64,000 nucleotides of DNA from Ureibacillus aquaedulcis (GTDB lineage Bacteria; Bacillota; Bacilli; Bacillales_A; Planococcaceae), in the NCBI RefSeq assembly GCF_030418165.1, contig NZ_JAUHTQ010000006.1, positions 124,001 through 188,000 on the forward strand, given 5' to 3'. The position numbers and the translations under genes are program-made. Position 1 is the stretch's first letter, and each line of letters begins with the position of its first letter. Positions 45,459 through 52,985 of this stretch are shown piece after piece. The notes beneath the pieces are model-generated. The model saw nothing but the letters and a program-made list of their open reading frames with translations, did no database searches and was not told where the DNA came from.

Positions 45459-46361
45459 TTAAGCTCTAGGATGAAATTGCTTGTAAACTTCAGAAAGTCT
45501 CGTCTTGCCGATATGCGTGTAGATTTGGGTAGTTGAAATATCTGCATGCCCAAGCATCTCTTGTACCGCACGCAAGTCTGCCCCATTTTCGATTAAATGC
45601 GTTGCAAAGCTATGGCGTAAAGTATGGGGCGTAATCTCTTTCTTGATTTCCGCTTTAGTCGCATGCTCCTTTAATAATTTCCAACAACCTTGACGTGTTA
45701 AACGTTTTCCACGCTGATTAATAAAAAAAGCATCCGTCTTGGGATAGGTTCCTTGAAGTTTTGGACGGGCATTTTGCAAGTAAGCTTCAATTGCACGAAC
45801 TGCACCTTTCCCAAGCGGGACGATTCGTTCTTTCCCACCTTTCCCGAAAACACGAACGAAGCCCATTGTTAAGTGAACATCCTCAAGATTCAACCCTATG
45901 AGTTCGCTGATGCGCATCCCTGTTCCATAAAGCAGTTCCAGCATAGCCACGTCCCTGACTCCTTGCGGCTTACTTCGGTTCGGCGCCCCAATTAATAGAT
46001 CAATCTCTTCAATAGATAAGATTTTCGGTAGCTTTTGTTCGATTTGAGGTATCTCCAAATGGATCGTCGGATCAATGTCTGTTAGTTTCTCACGCAATAG
46101 GAATTGGTGGAAAGAACGAATCGAGGAAATATGCCGGGCAATCGTTCTAGCTGATATTCCTTGATTTCGTAATGCTTCCAAACGAAGTAAAATATGTGTC
46201 CGGTCAATTTCTATTAATGAAGATAATCCTTGCTCTTTATGTAAATGTACGATATAACCCTCCAGATCACGTCGATAAGATGATAATGTGTTGGTTGATA
46301 ATTGTCTTTCCACTTGTAAAAAATGAAGATAATCTAATATCGCTTCTTTCGCATCTTTCAT
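45459..46361 (-). CDS. xerD: Tyrosine recombinase XerD
   Basis: Site-specific recombinase that resolves chromosome dimers at dif together with a XerC/CodV partner. SAM-like N-terminal domain (residues 1-90) and the catalytic R-H-R-Y set: GTGMRISELIG, HTLRHSFATHL, LGHADISTTQIYTH. Start ATG at 46361 (300 residues) with ACAGG upstream. It lies next to fur, as in B. subtilis, which excludes an integron or phage integrase. Confidence 0.95.
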   Translation of the reverse strand: MKDAKEAILDYLHFLQVERQLSTNTLSSYRRDLEGYIVHLHKEQGLSSLIEIDRTHILLRLEALRNQGISARTIARHISSIRSFHQFLLREKLTDIDPTIHLEIPQIEQKLPKILSIEEIDLLIGAPNRSKPQGVRDVAMLELLYGTGMRISELIGLNLEDVHLTMGFVRVFGKGGKERIVPLGKGAVRAIEAYLQNARPKLQGTYPKTDAFFINQRGKRLTRQGCWKLLKEHATKAEIKKEITPHTLRHSFATHLIENGADLRAVQEMLGHADISTTQIYTHIGKTRLSEVYKQFHPRA

Positions 46362-46510
46362 AGAAATCACCTGTCCTTCTACTACTAACTATAGTTTTTT
46401 TTGCAACACTCTACAAGCAATCCTCCGCATCCCGGGCTATCAATTTCCGGAATTATTCCGGAGTTGTTTATGTGCCTGGCACTCAAAATATTCAAGATTT
46501 TCTGTACACG

Positions 46511-46557
46511 AAAAAAAGGATGTACATTCGCTGATTGAACGAATTGTACATCCTTTT
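46511..46557. terminator. Terminator of fur
   Basis: AAAAGGATGTACA (46514-46526) pairs exactly with TGTACATCCTTTT (46545-46557), with an inner TTCG/CGAA. Both flanks are T/A-rich; it starts two bases past the fur stop. Confidence 0.9.
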
Positions 46558-46558
46558 A

Positions 46559-47011
46559 TCATTGGTCTTCTTGGTTATCGTGACATCTGTGGCAAATACC
46601 ATGGAATGTGAGACGATGGTCTTTGATTATAAAATTCCAACGCTTTTCGACAATCGCTTCAACATCTTCAAGCAAATCCTCCTGAATTTCGTCTACTGCG
46701 CCGCATTCAATACAGACAAGATGATGATGGAAGTGCTTTGCCCCTTCTTGTCGAAGGTCATAACGGGAAACGCCATCGCCAAAATTAATTTTATCGACAA
46801 TCTTCAATTCTGTTAATAATTCTAAAGTTCGATAAACGGTTGCAAGCCCAATTTCTGGTGCTTTATCTTTTACTAGTAAGTAGACATCTTCAGCACTTAA
46901 ATGGTCTTCTTCATGTTCTAGCAGTACTGCAACTGTCGCTTCACGCTGCGGCGTCAGTTTATAGCCAGCACTATGCAATTGCTTTTTTATACGATCAATA
47001 CGGCTTTCCAT
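46559..47011 (-). CDS. fur: Ferric uptake regulator Fur
   Basis: Fe(II)-dependent repressor of iron acquisition. Winged helix (YKLTPQREATVAVLLEHEEDH, split, residues 15-35), metal region HHHLVCIECG and the structural zinc pairs C-x-x-C (CIEC, CHRC). Length 150. ATG at 47011 with GGAGG 7 bases upstream. In B. subtilis the neighbour paralogs PerR/Zur are elsewhere; the position between xerD and nudF marks this copy as Fur. Confidence 0.95.
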   Translation of the reverse strand: MESRIDRIKKQLHSAGYKLTPQREATVAVLLEHEEDHLSAEDVYLLVKDKAPEIGLATVYRTLELLTELKIVDKINFGDGVSRYDLRQEGAKHFHHHLVCIECGAVDEIQEDLLEDVEAIVEKRWNFIIKDHRLTFHGICHRCHDNQEDQ

Positions 47012-47168
47012 ACGACGCCCTCCTAAACTCATTCTATTATAACAAATGAGTAAAAGCTATTACAAGAGAGGGATGAATTATTAAGCGAAACGGACTAAAT
47101 GAGCATTTTCTTACACTTTTCCCGAATTTCCCCTTCTAGAATCTACCAAATTTTTGTTTTAGTCCCTG

Positions 47169-47687
47169 TTAAAGGCGGGGGAGTATATATGAAATGGAAA
47201 CAATTTCACCTGCACAAATAACGGATAACGCAACTAAAAGGGTGACAAATAACTTTTGAGAAAATACGTACTTCTTATTTGGCCCCACTCTTTTCGCTGA
47301 GTAAACGGAACAGAGCATAAAGAGGAGGAAACAATAGATTAATTGAAATGGAAACCACCAAACACTATATATTAGCAAAGATTCCTGCTGTGTTAATAGA
47401 AATACAGAACTAAAGCCAAAGAAGGTAATCTTCACACCAACAACCAATTTTGCCAGGACATGCAAATACGGATGCGTTGCAAAAAATAGCACCAAGACCA
47501 TCCAGGCAATAAGCGGCAGAACAGTTCCCCACACCGATATATCAGTTACGTCAAGCACTCTTGGATCAATATAGCTTATTAATTTCATAGACTTGTCCAA
47601 TGGAAAGACCTGAAAACAAATAACGCCACTGACAAAACTAATTGCTAGAATAATAGCATACTGGATAAATAAGATTGAACGAAACAT
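47169..47687 (-). CDS. Membrane protein at the spoIIM position (possible divergent SpoIIM)
   Basis: A 172-residue protein with about five membrane helices (residues 6-26, 50-72, 80-100, 105-130, 147-168). It occupies the place of spoIIM between nudF and fur. A faint pattern shared with SpoIIM is the helix pair GF-x-x-VFLLTQQ...FPFQLIY compared with GFTVGFLVNQ...APQNLLI. Overall similarity is low, so SpoIIM identity is a hypothesis. ATG at 47687 with AAAGGAG 7 bases upstream. Confidence 0.45.
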   Translation of the reverse strand: MFRSILFIQYAIILAISFVSGVICFQVFPLDKSMKLISYIDPRVLDVTDISVWGTVLPLIAWMVLVLFFATHPYLHVLAKLVVGVKITFFGFSSVFLLTQQESLLIYSVWWFPFQLIYCFLLFMLCSVYSAKRVGPNKKYVFSQKLFVTLLVALSVICAGEIVSISYILPRL

Positions 47688-47820
47688 AAGCATTCTCCTT
47701 TCGTTGTTACAGCTTATGCTCGTTCTCTATCAATATTCCTCTTAAACCAGCCCTGATTTTTCGTAAAATCTATCATTTTTTGGAAACCAAACTTATAAAC
47801 TCATGATCACTTCAAACCCT

Positions 47821-48360
47821 TTATTGATTTGCTTTCATCCAAAGTACCGCAAAAGCTGTCTTTGCGTCGAAAATTCTTTGCTCCTTTACCATTTCTTCTG
47901 CCTCTTCTAAAGTTACTTCCAATAGTTCCACAAATTCATCCTCATCGAGATCTGCTTTTTCTTCTATTTTATATAAATCTTTTGCAACAAACAAATGAAT
48001 GACTTCATCCGCAAAACCAGGCGATGTCGCAAAAGTTTGTAAATACCCTAGTTCATGACACCCATAGCCTGTTTCTTCTTCCAATTCCCGTCTTGCAGTA
48101 AGCTCAGGCTTCTCACCAGGCTCTAATTTACCAGCCGGAATTTCAATGATCGATCTCTCAATCGCCTTGCGATATTGTTCAACCAAAACCAGCTTCCCTT
48201 CTGCCGTAATTGCAATGATGGCAACAGCCCCGGGATGGTTAACAATTTCCCTTTTCGATTCTTTCCCATTTGGCAATAAAACATCATCAACCTTTAAGGA
48301 TATAATTTTCCCTTCATAGATTGATTTGGATCTAAGTGATTTTTCCTCAAATTTCTTCAT
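47821..48360 (-). CDS. nudF: ADP-ribose pyrophosphatase (Nudix)
   Basis: Hydrolyses ADP-ribose to AMP and ribose-5-phosphate. The Nudix box spans GKLEPGEKPELTARRELEEE followed by TG, with the ADPRase-type Pro/Gly context after it. Length 179. ATG at 48360 follows GTGGAGG by 8 bases; five upstream codons are not needed. Same neighbourhood as B. subtilis nudF (yqkG). Confidence 0.94.
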   Translation of the reverse strand: MKKFEEKSLRSKSIYEGKIISLKVDDVLLPNGKESKREIVNHPGAVAIIAITAEGKLVLVEQYRKAIERSIIEIPAGKLEPGEKPELTARRELEEETGYGCHELGYLQTFATSPGFADEVIHLFVAKDLYKIEEKADLDEDEFVELLEVTLEEAEEMVKEQRIFDAKTAFAVLWMKANQ

Positions 48361-48442
48361 TTCAAATGCCTCCACTTGTCGTATTTACCGTTTTCATTGT
48401 ACCATTAGTGAAGAATTCACATGAAGGAAAGAGGGTTGTGAA

Positions 48443-49342
48443 ATGAAAAAAAGAAAACTAGGAAATAGCAAAATTGAAATTTCCGAAATCAGCCTGGGCT
48501 GCATGTCGCTTCCTACCTCATTGGCTGACGCTAAACCAATTGTTGAGGCGGCCCTTGATTCAGGGTTGAACTATTTTGATACAGCAGACCTTTATGATAA
48601 AGGATTGAATGAAGAAATTGTAGGAGAGTTGCTAAAACCTCATCGACAAGAGATCTTGATCGCCACGAAAGTCGGAAACCGCTGGAATCCGAGAGAAGAT
48701 GGCTGGCATTGGGACCCATCACCTTCACACATTGAGAATGCACTAAAGATGAGTTTAAAGAGATTAAAGACTGACTATATCGATGTCTATCAATTACACG
48801 GCGGGACAATAGACGACCCTTGGGATGACATCATTGAAACCTTTGAACGTTTGAAAAAAGAAGGAACAATTCGAGAATACGGCATTTCCTCTATTCGTCC
48901 GAACGTATTTAAGCCCTTTTTACAAAAAAGCAATGCGATTTCAAACATGATGCAATATAGTCTTCTAGATCGCCGTCCTGAGGAATGGTTTGAGGAAATT
49001 GCGGAAACGAATGCCTCCGTTGTTACGCGTGGTTCGATTGCGAAAGGATTATTAACGAATGAATGGCAAAAGCGGGCAGAAAATTCAAACGGCTATTTAA
49101 CTTATTCAAAAGAGGAACTAATAAAAGCACTCACAGACTTGCAGGATGTATATGAAGATATCCATGCCCTAACTTTAGCCTATAACCTCAGTCATCCGGT
49201 AATTGCTTCAACTGTTATTGGGGCTAGTTCGCCACAGCAACTACAAGAAAATCTGAAGGCATATGAAAAATCTCGATCCATCCAGGATTTTTCGCCAATT
49301 GAACAAATCTTGAAGAAGGATATTTATTCCGAGCATCGATGA
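48443..49342 (+). CDS. yqkF: Aldo/keto reductase (YqkF-like)
   Basis: NADPH-dependent oxidoreductase with the TIM-barrel AKR fold. Catalytic tetrad motifs: DTADLYDKGLNE (Asp, Tyr), LIATKVGN (Lys) and YQLHGGT (His). Length 299. The physiological substrate is unknown. It diverges from nudF as in B. subtilis, and its stop overlaps the vanZ start (ATGA). Confidence 0.92.
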   Translation: MKKRKLGNSKIEISEISLGCMSLPTSLADAKPIVEAALDSGLNYFDTADLYDKGLNEEIVGELLKPHRQEILIATKVGNRWNPREDGWHWDPSPSHIENALKMSLKRLKTDYIDVYQLHGGTIDDPWDDIIETFERLKKEGTIREYGISSIRPNVFKPFLQKSNAISNMMQYSLLDRRPEEWFEEIAETNASVVTRGSIAKGLLTNEWQKRAENSNGYLTYSKEELIKALTDLQDVYEDIHALTLAYNLSHPVIASTVIGASSPQQLQENLKAYEKSRSIQDFSPIEQILKKDIYSEHR

Positions 49343-49857
49343 AAAAATATATTCTTTTAATTATTGCGGTATTAATTTTATTGTTTTGTATTTCAAGTAT
49401 GACCTACCAACAGCAAACCATTGTACCTACTTTAAAGGAAACACTCGAAAGTAAACCTTTCTATCATTTGCTTAGCAGAATTGAAGTAACCTACTGGGGG
49501 GAAACCATATCTGTCGAAACTAGGGGATATTATTATTTCATTGAATTCCTTGTTCGAAAAGGACTGCACTTCGTTGGCTATGGTTTTATTGCCATTTTGT
49601 TTTATATCATCTATCGCAAATTCAAAATAAAACTTCCAGTCATTTTTGCCATCCTTACAACTTTTTGCGTGGCGTCACTGGATGAATTTCGCCAAACATT
49701 TGTAGTTGGGAGAACCGGAATCTTTGAGGATGTACTCCTTGATACAGCTGGAGCAATCACTTTCATCTTTGTCTATAAGATAGGGGGTCTCCTCTATCAA
49801 AAAATAAAAAGTCCTTCTTCCCTGGGACCGAATAGTGCGAGCGACCAGAGAATGTAA
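49339..49857 (+). CDS. VanZ-family membrane protein
   Basis: A 172-residue protein with four membrane helices (about residues 3-20, 75-92, 98-117, 135-155). The VanZ-like motif set includes VRKGLHFVGYGFIAILF and ASLDEFRQTFVVGRTG. VanZ proteins are linked to teicoplanin tolerance and cell-surface functions, but most members are uncharacterised. It is coupled to the aldo/keto reductase gene by a 4-base overlap. Confidence 0.88.
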   Translation: MKKYILLIIAVLILLFCISSMTYQQQTIVPTLKETLESKPFYHLLSRIEVTYWGETISVETRGYYYFIEFLVRKGLHFVGYGFIAILFYIIYRKFKIKLPVIFAILTTFCVASLDEFRQTFVVGRTGIFEDVLLDTAGAITFIFVYKIGGLLYQKIKSPSSLGPNSASDQRM

Positions 49858-49883
49858 CATTATGATGTTATGTTCTCTTTTTT
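49847..49883 (+). terminator. Terminator of yqkF-vanZ
   Basis: AGAGAATGTAACAT pairs with ATGTTATGTTCTCT around a 4-base loop (the central TG steps mismatch), followed by TTTTT. The upstream arm overlaps the vanZ stop. Confidence 0.85.
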
Positions 49884-49935
49884 GCTCGGGTAGCATGGTA
49901 TTAAATCATTTTTAACTTATTTTCAATAAAATACT

Positions 49936-49963
49936 AGACGCATTTCACTTTTTTGATATAATG
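49936..49963 (+). promoter_or_regulatory. Probable promoter of the glycine-riboswitch leader
   Basis: TAGACG (49936-49941), 16 bases, TATAAT (49958-49963). The -10 is perfect and the -35 weak. It would give a leader of about 600 nt before the permease gene. Confidence 0.5.
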
Positions 49964-50010
49964 ACACATATCAGTCTTTAGGAGACGAAAATGTCGAATA
50001 TAAGCTGAAC

Positions 50011-50040
50011 AGAAAATTTTCCTTAAAGGAAAAATTTTCT
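50011..50040 (+). repeat. Long AT-rich hairpin upstream of the riboswitch
   Basis: AGAAAATTTTCCTT pairs with AAGGAAAAATTTTCT with a single bulge. It has no T-tract and precedes the aptamer by about 20 bases; TATAAT at 50044-50049 follows at once. Confidence 0.6.
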
Positions 50041-50061
50041 AAGTATAATTATATAGCGGTG

Positions 50062-50154
50062 ATTGCTATGGGATGACTATAGCAGGAGCAATTTCTGGAG
50101 AGATCGCAATCTGCGACGCCGAAGGGTTCACAATCTCAGGCAAAAGGACAGAAA
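50062..50154 (+). ncRNA. Glycine riboswitch (single aptamer with upstream ghost helix)
   Basis: Consensus blocks in order: TTTCTGGAGAG, CGCCGAAGGG, TCTCAGGCAAAAGGACAGAA. P1 is TTTCTG (50092-50097) paired with CAGAAA (50149-50154). Upstream, ATTGCT (50062-50067) pairs with AGCAAT (50087-50092) around a short stem. This resembles the ghost aptamer that stabilises singleton glycine riboswitches in place of a second aptamer. The next gene is a CycA-type amino-acid permease, a fitting glycine-linked target. Confidence 0.88.
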
Positions 50155-50188
50155 AGGTAACAAACTAAAGTTGGAAAAACAGCTTATT

Positions 50189-50230
50189 CTATTTCTTGAC
50201 GCACGATCATCAATAGAAATAGTCGTTTTT
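50189..50230 (+). terminator. First hairpin of the riboswitch expression platform
   Basis: CTATTTCT (50189-50196) pairs with AGAAATAG (50215-50222), then TCGTTTTT. An alternative stem CAATAG (50211-50216) with CTATTG (50232-50237) would disrupt it, as expected of a switch. Confidence 0.5.
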
Positions 50231-50260
50231 GCTATTGCCTTTTTGTTATTTTTTTATGTC

Positions 50261-50292
50261 ATGAGATGGGAATGTATCCTATCTCATTTTTT
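50261..50292 (+). terminator. Strong terminator in the permease leader
   Basis: ATGAGATGGGA pairs with TCCTATCTCAT (11 pairs, one G-U, loop of 5), followed by TTTTTTG. It lies 107 bases after the aptamer and 280 bases before the permease ATG. Confidence 0.82.
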
Positions 50293-50572
50293 GTTTTCAG
50301 GACTTGTTAATTGTTTTTTAAGTTCGGAATTGATGATTTTAGGCTGGAAATTAACAAATAATTTTCTAGATTGGCAAAATTTTGGTTTTTTGGGACAAAA
50401 CTGAAAGTGCCAGGTCTATTAAACTTGAAAATAATGCTATTAAGTGTCGAGATTTTTTACTATATTTGCACGAATAAACTAATATTATCCGCATTATAAT
50501 AGTTTATAGCCTCGACTCCCCTTCCAGCTACTTAAAACAAAAGCAGGCCGCTAACTATCAGGGGGCATACAA

Positions 50573-51913
50573 ATGGAACAACGAGAATTAAAGAGAGATT
50601 TAAAAAATCGGCATGTCCAACTTATTGCCATCGGTGGAACGATTGGTACGGGACTATTTTTGGGATCTGGGGCAGCGATTGAAAAAGCTGGGCCTTCCAT
50701 CCTCTTTGTTTATATCATTATCGGGGTTGCTGTCTTTTTCGTAATGAGGGCTCTAGGAGAATTACTTCTCTCAAATTCGGGATATCAATCATTTACGGAT
50801 TTTGCATCAGACTATGTTGGTCCTTGGGCTGGCTATGTAACAGGCTGGACTTACTGGTTCTGCTGGATTATGACCGCTATGGCGGACATTATCGCTGTCG
50901 GCCTTTATGTTCGATATTGGTTTGACATACCCCAATGGATCCCAGCGATCGCATGTTTAGTAATTTTGCTATCTTTAAATTTATTAACGGTCAAACTTTT
51001 TGGCGAATTGGAGTTCTGGTTTGCCTTAATTAAAATTATCACTATTATCGCGCTCATTGCGATTGGGATTGTTCTATTGGTGATTGGCTTTGAAACAGAG
51101 ACTAGTGTTGTGTCTGTAAGGAATTTATGGGAACACGGCGGACTCTTTCCCAATGGGATTTCAGGATTTTTGTTTTCCTTCCAAATGGTCGTCTTTTCCT
51201 TTGTAGGAGTGGAATTAGTAGGTGTTTCCGCAGCAGAGACTGCAAATCCAAGAAAGAATATCCCATCTGCCATCAATAAAATTCCAGTTCGAATTTTACT
51301 ATTTTACGTTGGTGCTCTATTTATCATTTTATGTATTAATCCATGGACAACATTAAGTGCAGAAAACAGTCCGTTTGTACAAGTTTTTGCACTCGTTGGT
51401 ATTCCGGTCGCAGCAGGGATTATTAACTTTGTTGTGTTGACATCAGCAGCTTCGGCAGGAAATAGCGGGTTATTCTCGACGAGCCGGATCATGTTCAACT
51501 TAAGCAAGAGCAAGCAAGGTCCAAAATCCTTTGGAAAGTTGAATAAAAATGCAGTCCCGGCAAATGCTCTTTTTGTGTCTTCAATTGTTGTATCGATTGG
51601 TGCGCTGCTAAGTTATGCCATTCCAGATTCCGCATTCAGTATCGTGACAACGATTAGTGCGATTTGTTTCATTTGGGTATGGAGCATTATTTTAATCTCC
51701 CATATTCGATATAAAAAACACCGTCCAAATTTACACAAAAAATCAACCTTCAAGGCACCTTTGACACCTTTCATCAACTATGTAGTGTTGGCACTGTTTG
51801 CAGCAATCCTTGTCATTATGTTTGTATCGGAAGAAACGCGTTCCGCTCTATTGCTAACGCCGATCTGGTTCATCATCTTGATCTTTACGTATGTTATCAA
51901 AAGGGTAAAATAA
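50573..51913 (+). CDS. cycA: Amino-acid permease, CycA/YtnA type (glycine/D-alanine/D-serine)
   Basis: APC-superfamily proton symporter of 446 residues with about twelve membrane helices. The opening ELKRDLKNRHVQLIAIGGTI (20 residues) and GTGLFLGSG, plus the second block TGWTYWFCWIMTAMAD, are typical of the amino-acid transporter family that includes CycA and YtnA. The glycine riboswitch upstream supports glycine or a related small amino acid as substrate. AGGGGG precedes the ATG. Confidence 0.85.
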   Translation: MEQRELKRDLKNRHVQLIAIGGTIGTGLFLGSGAAIEKAGPSILFVYIIIGVAVFFVMRALGELLLSNSGYQSFTDFASDYVGPWAGYVTGWTYWFCWIMTAMADIIAVGLYVRYWFDIPQWIPAIACLVILLSLNLLTVKLFGELEFWFALIKIITIIALIAIGIVLLVIGFETETSVVSVRNLWEHGGLFPNGISGFLFSFQMVVFSFVGVELVGVSAAETANPRKNIPSAINKIPVRILLFYVGALFIILCINPWTTLSAENSPFVQVFALVGIPVAAGIINFVVLTSAASAGNSGLFSTSRIMFNLSKSKQGPKSFGKLNKNAVPANALFVSSIVVSIGALLSYAIPDSAFSIVTTISAICFIWVWSIILISHIRYKKHRPNLHKKSTFKAPLTPFINYVVLALFAAILVIMFVSEETRSALLLTPIWFIILIFTYVIKRVK

Positions 51914-51922
51914 TGTTCATAG

Positions 51923-51966
51923 ACAGTAGACAAGCTCGAAATTTCTAGTTTGTTCTACTGTTTTTT
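51923..51966 (+). terminator. Terminator of the permease gene
   Basis: ACAGTAGACAAGCT pairs with AGTTTGTTCTACTGT (small internal mismatches), followed by TTTTTC. Its T-tract merges into the first unit of the downstream 52-bp array. Confidence 0.82.
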
Positions 51967-52235
51967 CTATGCCTGTTCCTCTGAGATTTATATATTTAGG
52001 GCAGTGAGGCTGTTTCTCGATTACCGTTCTTTCTGATTTATACCTTTTTTGGGCCGCGAGTCTTCTTCTCGGTGCCCGTTCGTCTGAGCTTATCCATTTT
52101 GGGACACTGAGGTTGCTTCTCGATGCCCGTTTCTCCGAGATTTATGCAACTTGGGGCAGTGAGCTTGCTTCTCGCTGCCCCTTCCTCTGAGATTTATATA
52201 TTTAGCGGCAGTGAATTCTTGCTTCCCTCTAAAAA
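51960..52235. repeat. Tandem array of five to six 52-bp units, locus 2
   Basis: Cores GTTTTTTCTATGCC, GTTTCTCGATTACC, TCTTCTCGGTGCCC, GCTTCTCGATGCCC, GCTTCTCGCTGCCC and GCTTCCC start at 51960, 52012, 52064, 52115, 52167 and about 52221. The other half-unit reads CTCTGAGATTTATATATTTA or a variant. Same period and same GAG-N7-CTC core as the array at 20.9-21.5 kb, different flanking half. It lies between convergent cycA and yqkE. Confidence 0.85.
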
Positions 52236-52342
52236 AGCTTTCCTTTATAGAAAAAGACTTCGTTGACAGTTACACTCAAACACCTAAACTATAATCAACT
52301 AATATTATTCTGCAAAAAAATCACTTATGACTCTATAAAAAT

Positions 52343-52382
52343 AAGCCTTCAGAATGTGACTAATTCCGAAGGCTTTTGTTTT
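52343..52382. terminator. Bidirectional terminator between the repeat array and yqkE
   Basis: AAGCCTTC (52343-52350) pairs with GAAGGCTT (52368-52375), then TTGTTTT on the plus strand; A/T flank on the other side. Confidence 0.75.
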
Positions 52383-52478
52383 AATCTTTGAATGCTATTC
52401 ATAACGAGAGTAGACCCCCAGAAACGGGTGCAAATTATTACACTGTAGTTAACCCGCTCCCATTAGAACTACCCCGCT

Positions 52479-52742
52479 TTAGAATTTCGAGCCTTGGTCG
52501 CCGTACTTTTCTAATAATTCTTCAAAGCTCATATTTTTTTCACGCTGCTTGCGTTCAAATGCCAATCTTGCTTGGCGTTCTTCTTCTTTTGCTTGTTCTT
52601 CGTCAACCAGGCTTTTCTTCGCTGCTTTTAGTTTTGCCAGGACATCGCCATTTAATTGGTCTTGTAAAGTTAACGTTTCTTCCGTTTTTGCCGATTGGGA
52701 AGAAGGCGCTTGCTTTTGGCCTTGTTTTTTCTTTTTCCCCAT
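52479..52742 (-). CDS. yqkE: YqkE-like small charged protein (DUF3886)
   Basis: An 87-residue, Lys/Glu-rich, helical protein. N-terminal basic stretch GKKKKQGQKQ, then a coiled-coil-like segment (EEQAKEEERQARLAFERKQR) and the conserved KNMSFEELLEKY, which matches the end of B. subtilis YqkE (KNKSFEELL). No known function. In B. subtilis it sits between yqkD and yqkF; here it is isolated by insertions on both sides. Confidence 0.85.
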   Translation of the reverse strand: MGKKKKQGQKQAPSSQSAKTEETLTLQDQLNGDVLAKLKAAKKSLVDEEQAKEEERQARLAFERKQREKNMSFEELLEKYGDQGSKF

Positions 52743-52985
52743 GTATATTCACCTACTTAAATTCTCAATTTCCACCCTATAAGTTTAACACGATTTATTG
52801 GAAAACTCGATTATCAAAAACAAATCCCATTTCCCTCTCCTTTTATCTTTTTACTCCTATCAAGAAATCCCTATTTCCCATATTCAGGAAAATATCTACA
52901 ATTTAATTTCCTCTAACTCTACTATCCTAAGCTTTTTTATGTGTAAAATAGAAAAAACGAGAAATTATGAGAAGAGGTGCGAAAG

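Noticed and set aside
45459-46361. Phage or island integrase
   Set aside because: Tyrosine recombinase motifs are present, but position next to fur and length identify the housekeeping XerD; no att-like repeats seen.
50063-50404. 113-residue plus-strand frame in the permease leader
   Set aside because: It runs through the glycine aptamer and both leader hairpins and has no ribosome site; the RNA element explains the sequence better.
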